Shown piece after piece: positions 10,116 through 22,008 of a stretch of 64,000 nucleotides of DNA. The notes under the pieces are model-generated. The model was not told the origin of the DNA and made no database searches. It saw only the letters and a list, made by a program, of their open reading frames with translations. A program made the translations under genes and the position numbers. How positions within the stretch are numbered: position 1 is the first letter of the stretch; the number at the start of each line of letters is the position of its first letter. Source of the DNA: Aquarana catesbeiana (taxonomy: Eukaryota; Chordata; Amphibia; Anura; Ranidae); the NCBI RefSeq assembly GCF_042186555.1, contig NC_133333.1:217358022-217422021 (forward strand), in the 5' to 3' direction.

Positions 10116-10697
10116 TTAAAGAAATGGTTTATATGATTGGGCCTCATTGATCCCTGGAGGGATGGTGGCCCTCAAGTGTTCGATCCATGGTGTTTCTTGT
10201 TGACAAACTTTTTTGTCCCACTCGCCACCCCTAGGATCCGGTGGGATGACTGTTAGTGCGATAAATGAGACAAGAGAGGTATTGAATTTGTGATAGAGAT
10301 CCAAGTGCCTACTGACTGCCGTCACCATTTTTCCTTCCCCAGAATAATAAACGTGGTCCCTAATTCTGCAGCGTAGATGTCTAATGGTCTTCCCTACATA
10401 GAATGCACCACATTGGCATAACATTAAGTATACCACACCTTTTGTATCACAATCTGCATAGAATTTGGGTATAAATTTTTCTCCATTTGGTAGTGTGAAG
10501 GAGTTTCCTACTTTGATCCAAGGGCAAAAGGAACATTTGCCGCATTGGGCCATTCCTAGTTTAGAATATCTGGATTTGGGTGTGGCAATATAGTGACTTG
10601 AGGTCAATTGGTCGCCTATGGACCTTGTTCGTTTAAATGTAATTTGGGGATTGGGACTGATATATTTGTTTAGAATAGGGTCCTCCTGAAGGATCGG
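10116..10697 (-). pseudogene. Truncated Penelope ORF2 (last 193 codons: Cys linker and GIY-YIG endonuclease)
   Basis: The frame enters at the insertion boundary at codon 599 of ORF2 and runs to the normal stop, so it lacks all RT motifs and a native start. The Cys cluster and the GIY-YIG residues remain. One visible replacement turns Leu769 into Pro next to the presumed catalytic Glu (10189). It is part of the pLTR and is not expected to act as a gene. Confidence 0.88.
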
Positions 10698-10725
10698 ACG
10701 GCTTCTCTGCCGAATATTACAAATT
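10695..10725. repeat. Right copy of the Penelope-element target-site duplication
   Basis: This matches 1095-1125, with the first three bases ambiguous. After it the LINE coding sequence continues in phase with the left piece. Confidence 0.88.
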
Positions 10726-13196
10726 ATTCAACAAAACCTTAACCCCCCATATCTGCGATGTGTTCAGCGCTGCTGTGTCCTCTGGTCAATTCCCAAATGA
10801 AATGCTCTCTGCCAATATTGTAACCTTACCCAAACCAGGGAAGGAGCCGGATACCCCCTCAAATTTCCGCCCTATCTCTCTATTAAACACTGACCTCAAA
10901 TTGTATGCCAGATTAATAGCTCTAAGATTAACCCCCATTATGCCTCACATCATATACCCCGACCAAGTAGGGTTCATGCTAGGCAGACAAGCCCCAGATG
11001 CCACATGAAAAATACTAAATCTCCTACATTTTACTGAAAAACATAATATATCAACTCTATTCATTACCTTAGATGCCGAAAAGGCATTTGATAGGATTCA
11101 CTGGGGTTATTTGAAATACAAACTCGCCAAATTTGGATTTCAAGGCAACATATTATCGGCCATTCTAGCCTTGTATTCTAACCCCAACGCTCGAGTTCTC
11201 TCAAACAGGGTCTTTTCAGACCCTTTTATCATCAACAATGGAACAAGACAGGGTTCCCCCCTGTCTCCATTGATTTTCACACTAATGATGGAACCCCTGG
11301 CTCAAAAAATCCGATCCTCAAACTCCATTTCTGGAATCAAAATTAAAGGTCAAGAATTTAAAATCACACTATTTGCGGATGACATAATTCTCACTTTGAC
11401 TGATCCGGCCTCTTCCCTGGTAAAGGTATGGGAAATCTTAAATACCTTCAATGCATGTTCTTTTTACAAGGTAAATGATTCCAAATCCAATGTCCTTGGC
11501 GTTCATATTGCTAAATGTACCAAATTGCGTCTACAATCTACAGTTCCTTTTCAATGGGTATCCTCCTCAATGCCTTATTTAGGCATATCCTTGACATCTC
11601 CATCCTAAAACTTATATAACAGCAACTACCTGCCATTTCTCCACACTTGCAGGAAAGATCTTCAAGAACTAAGCAAACATTATCTCTCCTGGGCTGGTAG
11701 AGCAGCAGCTTTTAAAATGATAACCCTTCCGAAACTCTTGTACCTATATAGAGCTCTACCAATACAGGTCCCCAAATCTTTTTTCCAAGCTATTAAAAGA
11801 TTACTGAGCATGTCTATATGGCAAGGTAAGAAACTTCTTTGTTCTTATGCCACTATTGTAAAACACAAAATTGCAAAAGGTATGAGCTTCCCAGACACAA
11901 AAGATTACTACATGACTGTAATACTGGATCAAATCAGACATTGGTTTACACCTCTGTTTCACAAACAATGGCAATTTATCAAGAAGTCATTTGTACCTGA
12001 AGGCAATTTAAGCTCTCTTCTGCTAGCTCAGAAAACTCACATAAAACCCAAAAAAACAGATCACCCAACGATAGCGGCCGCAGTTGAGGCATGGCACTTC
12101 CTATTCCAAAACACATCCCTAACAGAGCACACCCAATCAGTATATCCCCCTGTGGAGGTATTTAACTTCTTACTCCCTGCACTGTCTCTTAAACACTGGT
12201 CAAACATAAAAAGCCTCCCACTGAAATAAATAATACATAATGACCAACTCCTTCCATTCCAAACCCTTAAAACTAGATACCAAATACCATCGCAGGGTGC
12301 ATAGACATATAAACGTATAGCCTCCTACCTGAAAAAAAATCCTGCCCTATCAGTCATAATTCCTACCAAGGCATGGTCCTTCTGGACTTCAAACTCCCCC
12401 AAAGCAAAAGGAATAACCCTAATGTACAATCTCTTACAAAACAAAGACAAGTTCACTAAGACATCAACTTACAAAAGATGGGAAGTGGATCTACAGGCCT
12501 CTTTCTCAGATTCCCTATGGCGCTCAGCCATACATTACAACCACAAAGCATCCACCTGTATTAATTATTGGAAACTATCGCAAAAAATCCACCATAGATG
12601 GTATCTTACTCCTGTACAAATGTATACATTTGCAAATCTTGACGACGACAGTTGTTGGAGAGGATGCTCCTCCAAGGGTTCGCTAATACACATTCTCTGG
12701 GATTGTCTACACATTCACACATTTTGGAGAAAAGTATCACTGGGATTATCACTAAACCTACTCCATCCCTAGCTATTCTCAGTATAGGACTAGAATCCTT
12801 CCCGTGTGAATTCAGAACCATAACCATGCATATTCTATTTGCTGCTAGGTTACTCATAATGCGCAAATGGAGAAGCTCTTTAAATCTAAATGTTTCTGAT
12901 GTTAAACACCAAATAAACTTGATCAAAGATTATGAATACACTTCTGCCTTAAAAGACAACACTCTTGCTAAATTTGTCAATGCCTGGAACTTTTGGTTGA
13001 AATCCTAAGTGTGAGGAAGTAATGTACTTCCTTCCTTGGTTTCTCCTCTGAGTTCTACCTTGCTTGGACTAACAGACTGTACCCCACTGTTTACTTCTAG
13101 ATGTATACATGTACACATGTTATGTGTTCTACAACAATATATTTCCTTCCTTGTATATGGAAAAATTTAATAAAAATTATTTTGGAAAAAAAAAAC
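10698..13196 (+). pseudogene. L1-type LINE ORF2, RT to 3' end with poly(A)
   Basis: This is the right piece of the LINE interrupted by the Penelope element. RT blocks follow in order: NFRPISLL (about 10864), DQVGF (about 10962), LDAEKAFDRI (about 11069-11098), GTRQGSPLSP (about 11241-11270) and FADDI (about 11371-11385). A C-terminal region then reaches about 13008. Stops break the frame (for example TGA at 11006 where Arg is expected, and TAA at 11606 and 12227), so it is dead. The element ends after AATAAA-like sequence near 13170 with a run of A at 13184-13193. Confidence 0.87.
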
Positions 13197-13858
13197 TTAA
13201 TTTGGGTACATCGTTACATGACTGCACAATTGTCATTCAAAGTTAGACAGAGCTGAAAGTTGGTCTGGGCAGGAAGGGGGTAAAAGTGCCCCGTATTGAG
13301 GTGGTTAAACTTTCTGTAGCCATATGAGTGCACAGCTGATTACATTAGGGTTTGTACCCCAAAGCTCAAACACACATGCCTTTCTCTGTAGCCACACTAG
13401 CCAGTGAATGAATGTGAAGTGCTCTGTGCTGAGCGGCTTCCTGTTCATTCACAAACTGCAAACTGAAGCATATAAACACAGTTTACTATGCTTCGGAACT
13501 GACAAAAGTGAGTGAGTGTGTTCACTGTGCTCATTTAGAAAAGGAAGGGGCCAGTAAATTACTTATTGATTGCCCCTTCCCCATCCTGAAATATCCCCCA
13601 CAGCAGCAGGGAGAGAAGAGGAAAGGATGTGCCCAGGGACACCTAGCACACCCCCTGCGCACGCTTATGTCTGTAGCCCATCGTTTTGTATCTCGCAGTG
13701 CTCCAAACTCCTAGTGGACAAGCACTGTTTATGTCAGAATAAAGGAAGAAAAGTTTAACGGGGACTGAGATTCCTATTTTTTTCACCAATCGAGTGTTTG
13801 ACGTTTCCAGATAAGCTCAATAGCTTTGGGAGGCATCTCCCAAAGCAAAGAGACCTCC
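13197..13858. other. Intergenic; end of a TTAA-type repeat, otherwise unclassified
   Basis: Around 13200-13310 the sequence resembles the tail of the frog TTAA-flanked repeats, ending in GAGGTGGTTAA. From 13310 to 13858 I see no gene or clear repeat structure. Short open frames at 13508-13758 lack any recognisable feature. The last bases are the left target duplication of the next element. Confidence 0.5.
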
Positions 13859-14403
13859 TTTTTTTTTTTTTTTAAACTTTATTCTTTATTAAATTTTCTT
13901 TCAAGTCTTAACAGTTCAATTAAAATTAAGCATATAAACATTATCTTCACAATAGAATTAGAATAGAATAAATAGAATAAATCATCAGAAGATGAAAACA
14001 CATTGTGCTAGGAAAAAGTAAGATGGGAGACAGAGACCAAAAGGACCAAAGAGCCCTTTTATCCTACTCGCTTCACCCATTTCCAGTGATATAAACTGCT
14101 CCTTAATCCCCCTCCTCTTTTCAACCCCTCCCATTACCCTTCAAGTGGTCTCATAAAAAAAAATTAATTGATTCTAATTTCTCCGTTTCTATACTTTCAC
14201 GTGGTTTACATTTAAGATTAGAGGCCTGATTGCATTTAGTTTATCTGCTATGTCCTTTTCTGTCAATTAATCTAATTTTTGTTGTTCTGCAATCTATTAT
14301 TCGTTTTTCACTCTATAGGAAGGAACCCATTTTTTCCAACCAGCGCCTCCACATCATATCAAACTCCTTGAGATTGCCTCTTTTTGTATACACTGCTCTT
14401 TCT
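13859..14403 (-). mobile_element. 5'-truncated retroposed LINE tail with 12-bp target duplication
   Basis: The + strand begins with a 16-base T run (the poly(A) of a - strand copy), followed by about 530 bp of AT-rich 3' UTR-like sequence. AAAGAGACCTCC lies on both sides (13848-13859 region and 14404-14415). That duplication and the A-tail show target-primed insertion. No coding capacity is evident. Confidence 0.75.
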
Positions 14404-14415
14404 AAAGAGACCTCC

Positions 14416-15099
14416 CTTAATGGATGCCAGAGAATGATTCCAAAACTAAATCTACACCAATGGGCACCAGATCATAAAGTGAATTAGCCCAAAAGAGATT
14501 TAAACTGTTTACAATCTGACCATAATGTACCGACCCCGGTGGGAAAGAAAACACCCAGTTCTGGAGTGGACTGACATTACCCTAGGGTGGATCCTTGGTC
14601 GCAGTGGATAGCTACAACAACAGTTTTATAGCTCTGGCTCACAGGGAGCAAGAGTTAGGGCTTCAGACACCTCAAGCAACATGGGTTCCAGACTCCACCA
14701 CACATCTCCTCTAAGGGAGTACCAGGATCCTCTTAGGGCAAACTTTATCACCCTCCAGCAGGACTTCTTTATCTGGCTTTCTGCCTGGGTTCTTTACCCT
14801 CCTTGACCAGGTAAAGCAGCTTATGGAATTGTACTAGACGCAAACAGGTTTCTGACCTAGTCAGCATAGCTTCCAACATTTCAAATAAGTTTCCAGGGAC
14901 ACCTTTTTTGCTGTGTCCGGCAAGCCGTTGTAATTGGAGAATGTACTTTAATTAGGAGTGGAGCATTAATCTAAAATGGGCATGGCTCTGCAAGATGCAT
15001 AACGTATTGTGTGTAATCATTTATTTTTAAATGATTAAAATACCGTACAAGAAGATTTCTCATAAAAGGGACAGAAACTCAGCCAAGAAGGCATTGTTA
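14416..15099. other. Unclassified intergenic sequence
   Basis: This continues the sequence interrupted by the retroposed LINE tail. I see no convincing gene, tandem repeat or terminal inverted repeat here. Confidence 0.4.
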
Positions 15100-15345
15100 A
15101 GGGGGCACCAGGGCACAGTACAGGGATATCAGGAGGGCAAAGCATCATGGGGCACCAGGGCACAGTACTGGGGGGTCGGGAGGGTAAAGTACAGGAAAGC
15201 ACCAGAGCACCGTATTGAGGTATCAGGAGGGTAAAGTACAGGGGCCCACAGGGCACAGTACTGGGGGGTCAGGGTGGCACAAGGGAACAGTACAGAGAGA
15301 TCAGGAGTGCAAAGTATAGTGGACCACTAGGACACAGTACACAGT
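15100..15345. repeat. Minisatellite, about 47-bp units, six imperfect copies
   Basis: Units begin near 15104, 15151, 15199, 15244, 15276 and 15322, each starting with a variant of GGCACCAGGGCACAGTAC. The spacing is 45-48 bp except for one unit of about 32 bp. A G-run follows at 15348-15358. Confidence 0.8.
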
Positions 15346-16843
15346 GTGGGGGGGGGGGGTACAAAAATGGCTTCCTCCACATGCAGAGTGGCACAAGGAA
15401 GGAAGTTTCTGTGACAGATCTACCTGTTCTGGTGTGTGGATTTCCACTGGCTTTTCTCTCTAGTCCATCCCAAATTATGTCACACAAGCGCCTGGGATAG
15501 ACAGGAGAGGAGGGCTGGCAGGTATCAGTACACTTTAGCCTCAGGGTCAGCCACGCAGGGAAGTCATATATGCCTGTATTAGGAGTCTATCTAAAGTATA
15601 ACTAAAGGCAAAACTTGTTTTTAGTTTTTAGCTTTAGAGTGGAGAGGGATAGGAACACCTGTAATTTACCCTATTCTTCTTCACCTGTTTAATGCTTTCA
15701 CCGAAAGTTAAAGAAAATGTTCTGAGTGGTCCCCAGGACAGAAAAAACAGGGAAATCTTCCAATGTGACACTAGTTCTGGTGACCCCAATTATTATCAGG
15801 AATATGAAAAGATAAGGGTGGGCCCCTAAAGAGCATATCCCCTATCCGAGGAGGGCTGCATCAACTGGGCATTGGACCATGTATGTGATGTGTCACTGAT
15901 TTGGCCATCCCTTTGATGAGGACCACTGAGCGCTGGGAGTGTTTGGCTATCTTTTTTTGTTGACCCTAAATCAGCATATGGCTGCTATGTCCCCAATCAT
16001 ATATGGAACAAGAGTTTTTCTCCTATGGGACTTTAATGCAGAGACAACATAGTAGTTATATAATCACATGTTTATGTAGAACCCTCTAGTGGTACTAGGA
16101 TGTGTACAGAGTTTTTGTTAGAGTAGGTACATTTCCAGGCTTGGCTGGCAGCCAAGCCTGGATGCGTTTTTCTTCGTTTTTCTTCTGGGTCAGGGTTTGA
16201 GTGACTCAGGTAGAGCTGGGTGACTCACACACAGCATCACTGAGACCTCCTACTTCTTTCCAGAACATGCTGGAATCTTCTGGAAAGGAAAAAGGAGAGG
16301 AGAGGTGGAGCTGTCTGGAGTATTCTGAGGACCCTGATCAATCCCCAACTATGATTGGCTGGGGGAAGGCCCCCTCAAATACTCAGGGATAGGGTCAACC
16401 CAGCTGAGGAGGAGTTGGTATCGGGTGGAAGATGAAGATGGAGTATTAGGCTGTTGTGGCCTTTGAGGGAGCTCCCCAGTCTGGGGGGGGGGGGGGGGTT
16501 GACCTTGGACCTGGGCTCGGGTTCAGACGGGACCCTCTTACAACCCACAGAGGTGTCCTGACCAGAAGGCACAGGAGGAGCAAGAGAGGACAGCAGGAGA
16601 ACACTGCCGGGCAAGTCTACAGGAGTTCAGCCAAGAGGGCTGGTGAGTGTTCACACAGTCAGGAGAACTGGGGAGACACGCCTGAGAGGACTGGGAGAGT
16701 GCAGTATGGAATGGGTGCAGAGCCAGTGGAGTGGACTGTGGTGGCATGAGCAGTGTAGAGAGGCAGCTGCAGCCAGGAGAGCTGGCAGGGTCTGAAGATG
16801 TTGTGCTGGGATCAGTAGCCAGCACAGCTAGCACTAGGACTAG
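15346..16843. other. Unclassified; contains a perfect 12-bp hairpin at 16135-16161
   Basis: No gene is recognised. CCAGGCTTGGCT at 16135-16146 and its exact complement at 16150-16161 are separated by three bases. A G-run sits at 16483-16498. Open frames near 16201-16973 show no family features. Confidence 0.4.
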
Positions 16844-17743
16844 CAGGGCCATTTTTAGTGCAGGGCAAAAGGGGCAACTGCCCTGGGCCCTGTCATTGTT
16901 GTGGGGCCCAAAACAGCTGCCTCATACTTGGCAACTATCCCAGTTTAAATTCCCTTGTCCCTTGAGGTTTTAGTCCCATGCTGTGTCCTGATATCTCGGT
17001 GTGAAGTTCTATTACTGCCCAGCTCTGCCCTATTGTTGTGTACCGATGACTCACCTGCAGACCCCGTGTTTACATGTAAATAACTGGCATTAATATTTAA
17101 ATAGTGGCAGCATTCATATGTATATCATGCCCCCCCTAAGGTCAAATCCACCATTACCTATACTGAATTCTGCCCACTGGGGAGGTAAAGGAGCATGCTT
17201 GAAAGTCCTGCCTACAACTGTGGTCCTTAAGCCTAACACCTGCCTGTTCTGCAAAGGCAAGCGAATTGGTGGGGGGAGGGTAGTGTGTGGTGTGCAGAGG
17301 TAGGCAGAGAAGGAATTACAGTTTGGGGTGCACAGGTGAGCAAGGAGGGAATGTATGGAGGTAAGGAAGGTGGGTGCAAAGATGAGCAGAGGAGGCAGGT
17401 AGAGTTAGAGGGGTGGAGGGTTGGAGTGGAGAGTATGGAGGAGGTTTGGGGTGCAGAGGTAAGCAGGGGTTTTAGGATGCAAAGATGTACTAACAGGGTG
17501 GATAAAGATGTAGGTAGCGTGTAGGACAGCCCATTCATTTCAATGGGCTGCTCTATGTGCTAGAAATGCGGAAGAAAGTCCCTAACCCTTTTCAAAATCA
17601 CACAGTGCCAAGGCACATGTCAGCAGATGTGTGAGGGTGTCATTAACAATCAATGGCATTGCTGTGTATCTGCTAAAGGGCAGCATGCAGATTTTGCATG
17701 CGTTCCTGACACACACAAATATGAACGCAGGCTAAATGTCTCA

Positions 17744-17975
17744 GTTACATTGCTGGTCAGTGTAAATCTTCTCATTACATTGGTACTTGGTGTAGAATCC
17801 TTTTATTCACACTAGTGGCCAGTGTGAATTTTCCCCTTACATTGGTGGTCAGTGTAAGTCCCTTCTTAAATTGGAGGTTACTGTGAATGCTTCTATTACA
17901 TTAGTGGTCAGTGTAAACCCCTATTACATTGGTGGCCAGTGTTGAAACTCCTCTTTATATTGGAAGTCGGTAAAA
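17744..17975. repeat. Minisatellite, about 33-37-bp units, around seven copies
   Basis: Repeated variants of ACATTGGTGGTCAGTGTAA are spaced at roughly one unit each through this stretch, with T/C-rich spacers. The array lies inside the hAT-like element. Confidence 0.75.
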
Positions 17976-18104
17976 AAATCAGGATTGCCATTGATCACAC
18001 CCTCCCCTCCCCCCAGCCACTGATCCCAGGAGTTCTAGGATCCCTGGGAGTTTTCTGTCTATTAATGAGTCCGCTCACCTCCCCAGTCCATGGTGTGCAG
18101 GCAG

Positions 18105-18300
18105 TGAGGAGATGGTGTGCTGTAACCTCTAGCAACCAATCAGTGAGCAGTATTACTGTACAGTAATCTCTAGCAACCAATAAGCAGAAATTATGTGCTG
18201 TAACCTCTAGTAACTAATCAGTGAGCCGTAGTGTGTGCTGTAACCTCCAGCAACCAGTCAGTAAGTGGTAATGATATGCTGTAACCTCTGACAACCAATT
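18105..18300. repeat. Minisatellite, about 45-50-bp units, around five copies
   Basis: Variants of CTGTAACCTCTAGCAACCAA recur at 18118, 18164, 18208, 18236 and 18279 (approximate), each followed by variants of TCAGTGAGCAGTA. The array lies inside the hAT-like element. Confidence 0.75.
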
Positions 18301-18564
18301 GCAATCGCTGCCTGATCTGATACAGCAAACTAATTTTGAGTCTAGCTGCTATTTATTGTATGTCTCAGAGCAGGTGGAGAGCGAAATTGCATGGGGGGGA
18401 CCGGTTGGGGGCCCCAAGAACATTTTTGCCCAGGGCCCAATCAATATTAAAGACAGCTCTGCCTACATTTTTGCTACACCAAAGGGGCACGCAGTCCCTG
18501 CCTGCAAAGGGCATTTGCTAAGGCATGGCAGAGCCAGTGTCAGGCCTAATCTAAAGTGCTAGCG

Positions 18565-18670
18565 GGTCCTGGAAGTGAGGAATCAAGTGATGTGCTGGAG
18601 AGTGATATCAGCAATCAAGTGATGTGCTGAAGAGTGAGATCAGTAGTCAAGTGATGTGCTGGAGGAAGAG
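18565..18670. repeat. Short tandem repeat, about 39-bp units, three copies
   Basis: The phrase CAAGTGATGTGCTGGAGAGT recurs with small changes near 18584, 18616 and 18647. It lies just outside the hAT-like element. Confidence 0.65.
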
Positions 18671-18916
18671 AAGAAGTTGTATATATAGAGAGTGTATATA
18701 GCTCTCAGATCCTACATTGTCCTCTTGAAATCTATCAAGAGTATCCCATAATTCCCAAATCCCCATGCATATTTAATTCCTCCCAATAAAAAAACAACAA
18801 GTCAAAGTGCATGGACTGTTTTCTGTCTTTGGAGTGACTGAAGATTGTGTGCCGGGCTGGGCAGGGTGACAGACGAACCCCAAATGTAGGGGGGTATTGC
18901 TACATTTATTATACAA

Positions 18917-19317
18917 ATACAGTAGCTCACAAAAGTGACTTCACCCCTCAAATTTATGTAAATATTTTATTATGTCTATTAACGTGACAAGACTGAAGAA
19001 ATGACACTTTGCTACAATGTAAAGTAGTGAGTGTACAGCTTGTGTAACAGTGTAAATTTGCTGTCCCCTCAAAATAACTCAACACACAGCCATTAATGTC
19101 TAAACCGTTGGCAACAAAAGTGAGTACACCCCTAAGTAAAAAAGTCCAAATTGAAACCAAAGTGTCAATATTTTTTGTGACCACCATTATTTTCCAGCAC
19201 TGCCTTATCCCTCTTGGGCATGGAGTTCACCAGAGCTTCACAGGTTGCCACTGGAGTCCTCTTCCACTTCTCCATGACGACATCACAGAGCTGGTGGATG
19301 TTAGAGACCTTGTGCTC
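18917..19317 (-). pseudogene. Tc1-like transposon end with transposase C-terminus
   Basis: The left end has a Tc1-type terminal repeat (CAGTAGCTCACAAAAGTGA) and a related inner copy near 19118 (ACAAAAGTGAGTACACCCC). On the - strand, 19317 down to about 19175 reads as the C-terminal part of a Tc1 transposase (a WKRTP..ATCEALVNSMP block). The rest is missing because an antisense LINE with its T-run begins at 19318. Confidence 0.8.
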
Positions 19318-20872
19318 TTTTTTTTTTTTTTTAAGTTCTGTTTATTGAGTTTTTTGCATGAAACATACAACATTAGGATGTGTCAATGTGACACTATCCA
19401 GTTTTGGCCTAACGCGGCCTAGGTAATGTGACTGACTAACATAGTACAACTCTCTATCTTCATCACTCAAAAAAATAACAACCCCCCCCCCATAGTCACA
19501 GCTCAACACATGTAGGGCGATTCAGTTTTTCAGGTCCTTAGTTATACAGGAAGCTAACGACACAGCTCAGTACTGACAGATGAAACAATTTATGTGTTTA
19601 CTCATTAGTCTTCTTATGTGACATTCAACTCGCATGTGTTTGCTTTTGCTACACCTTTCTGTGTGGCGTTATGCTCTCCTTGTTACCTTTCTCAGCAAAT
19701 TATTCAACTCCTTTCTTAGCCTACAGTATTCTGGAGTTTACCATGCCTTTCCAGGACGCCACGCTCGGAGCCCTCGGTTTTTTCCAGTTTAATAAAATGG
19801 CTTTCCTCCCATAGAACAGTATTATGTTAAGCAGGGTTCTCAGTGCACATGATGGCACCACATTATCCACTAGGCCCAGCAGACATACCCTCATTGCCAT
19901 CGGCAAGGTCCTATATACAGGAAGTGATTTCCGACCAAAATTGTTGGATGTGGGGGCACCACCAGAAAATGTGGTCAGCACTAAGAGTCGAGAGGGAGCA
20001 TCTCCAGCACTCCGCTGAGACTGTATGGAAAATTTTGCCTAGCCTAGCTGGGGTAAAATAGCTCCTATGTAGCAATTTAAATTGAAATAGTCTGTCTCGT
20101 GCCGATACTAGATGTCTGAATGGTTGTGTCCATAGGTCATCCCAATCCTCCCCCTGTATACCTGGGACCTCCACTGCCCACCTTTCCCTACACCTGGATA
20201 TTGCCTGAGGTGTCTTTTTGAAGAATTCTTTGTAGGTCACTGAGAGTGGTTTGGCCAATTCCTCAACCGACAATAGCGTTTCCAGGTCTGATGGTATGGA
20301 CTCTACTTTCGTCTCCCTAAAATGTGTCTGGAAAGCGTGTCTGAGTTGGTAAAAACTGAAAAAATTATGAATTAGTGAGATCATGTTTAGATTGTAGTTG
20401 TGGGAAGGTCAAAAGTTCCCCAAAGCATGTGACATCTTTCAACGTTTTTATCCCCTTAATTGCCCATATTGAGGGATCTGGAAGAATGTAAAAATGGGAT
20501 AGTGTGGGGTTCATCCATAGAGGGGCCGACACAGATACACCTTTGTAGCTAGGACATGCCAATTTCACCGCTGCCTTCCAGGATTTTATTGTGGCTTTCA
20601 TAGTTAATGTCAATGGTAAGTCAGATTTGGTTCCCCTGAACAGAGCCAAACGTATGACCCCAGTTGGGCTCCCTCTAGTTCCGTAGCTGTATCTCCATCA
20701 TCCGCCATTAACCATCTACGAGCGTACACCATCTGGCCCGCTAGGTAATACTTCTGGCAGTCCGGTAATGCCAATCCTCCTTGATCCCCAGGTTCCTTTA
20801 ACACTGTTATACCTACCCTTGGGGGTTTAGTTGCCCACAGAAAAGATGTAATTATACTATTATTTTTCTTAA

Positions 20873-22008
20873 CCACTTAAAGACCGAACCTCTTTTTTAG
20901 ATGTGTTGTTTACAAGTTAAAACATTTTTTTTGCTAGAAAATTACTTAGAACCCCCAAACATTATACATTTTTTTCTAACACCCTAGAGAATAAAATGGC
21001 GGTTGTTGCAATACTTTCTGTCACACTGTATTTGTGCAGCGGTCTCACAAGCGTACTTGGAAAAAAGACACTTTTTTGAATTAAAAAATAAGACAACAGT
21101 AAAGTTAGCCAATTTTTTTTAATATTGTGAAAGATAATGTTACGCCGAGTAAATTGATACCCAACATGTCACGCTTCAAAATTGTGCACACTCGTGGAAT
21201 GGAGACAAACTTTTACCCTTAAAAACCTCTATAGGCGACGTTTAAAAAATTCTACAGGTTGCATGTTTTAAGTTACACAGGAGGTCTAGAGCTAGAATGA
21301 TTGCTCTCGCTCTACCGATCACGGCGATACCTCAGATGTGTGGTTTGAACACCATTTTCATATGCGGGCGCTACTCACGTATGCATTCGTTTTCTTATTT
21401 ATTTTACCTTTTATTTTTTATTTTTACACTGTTTTTAAAAAAAAAAGAAAAATTGTGTCACTTTTATTCCCATTACAAGGAATGTAAACATCCCTTGTAA
21501 TAGAAAAAAAGCATGACAGAACCTCTTAAATATGAGATCTGGGGTCAAAAAGACCTCAGATCTCATATTTACACTAAAATGCAATAAAAAAAAAAAAAAA
21601 ATTGTCATTTAAAAAAAGAATTTAAAAAAAATTGCCCTTTAAGAGCTATGGGCGAAAGTGACATTTTGACGTCGCTTCTGCCCTGCAATATCATGGAAAC
21701 GGGTGGAGGCCATCTTCCCCTCACTTGTCTCAATGCCAAGGAAGGCACAACATTCGATTGCCCCTGCCGATGCCGACGGCTCCGGTAAGCGGCGGAGGGC
21801 ACCGGAGCACGGCGGCAGGGGGGGGCCCTCTCCCATCGCCGATAAAAGTGATCTCGCTGCAAATTCGCAACAGAGACCACTTTTATCTTATAGCAGGCCA
21901 CCGGCCGAACAAGAGGATACCGGGGTTATGGCAGCTAGCTGCTGCCATAACAATGATATCCTCCTTCAAAGTAAGGGCGTATATTGGCGTGTGGAGGTCC
22001 AGAAGTGG
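20873..22008 (+). mobile_element. TTAA-flanked non-autonomous element (piggyBac-like), copy 1
   Basis: CCACTT at the left end and AAGTGG at the right end are inverted. They are flanked by TTAA (20869-20872) and TTGA (22009-22012, one base changed). The LINE frame resumes across the element, which confirms insertion. The interior is AT-rich on the left and GC-rich near 21700-21900. A near-complete second copy in opposite orientation lies at about 27600-28744. It has no coding capacity. Confidence 0.7.

Larger units (their letters stand above)
1126..10697 (-). mobile_element. Penelope-like retroelement, full copy preceded in tandem by a 5'-truncated copy
   Basis: A 9.57 kb insertion interrupts the L1 ORF. 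Read on the - strand it starts with a 5'-truncated copy (10697-7439: last 193 codons of ORF2 plus 3' UTR). This joins directly to a full copy (about 7438-1126) with ORF1, ORF2 and the same 3' UTR. The shared 3.2 kb acts as a terminal direct repeat, the pLTR arrangement typical of Penelope-like elements. The two copies differ by only a few substitutions outside the G-runs, so the insertion looks recent. ORF2 has the family's RT plus C-terminal GIY-YIG endonuclease. The CxxCxxC linker suggests a Neptune/Penelope-group member, which is inference. No poly(A) tail is seen, as expected. Confidence 0.92.
7439..10697 (-). repeat. pLTR, upstream 5'-truncated copy of the Penelope element
   Basis: This is the direct duplicate of 1126-4367. 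It begins (on the - strand) inside ORF2 at codon 599 and ends at 7439, where it abuts the 5' leader of the full copy with a short AATT shared at the joint. It would supply the promoter for the full copy. Known single-base differences from the downstream copy include 9427, 9868 and 10189. Confidence 0.9.
16844..18461. mobile_element. hAT-like non-autonomous element carrying internal minisatellites
   Basis: The left end CAGGGCCATTTTTAG and the right end, read inward as CAGAGCTGTCTTTAATA, form imperfect terminal inverted repeats starting CAG. GGGCCC-rich subterminal stretches lie at both ends (16880-16915 and 18405-18440). No transposase is encoded. The flanking eight bases do not match, so the copy is probably old and the superfamily call rests on the termini. 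Confidence 0.6.
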
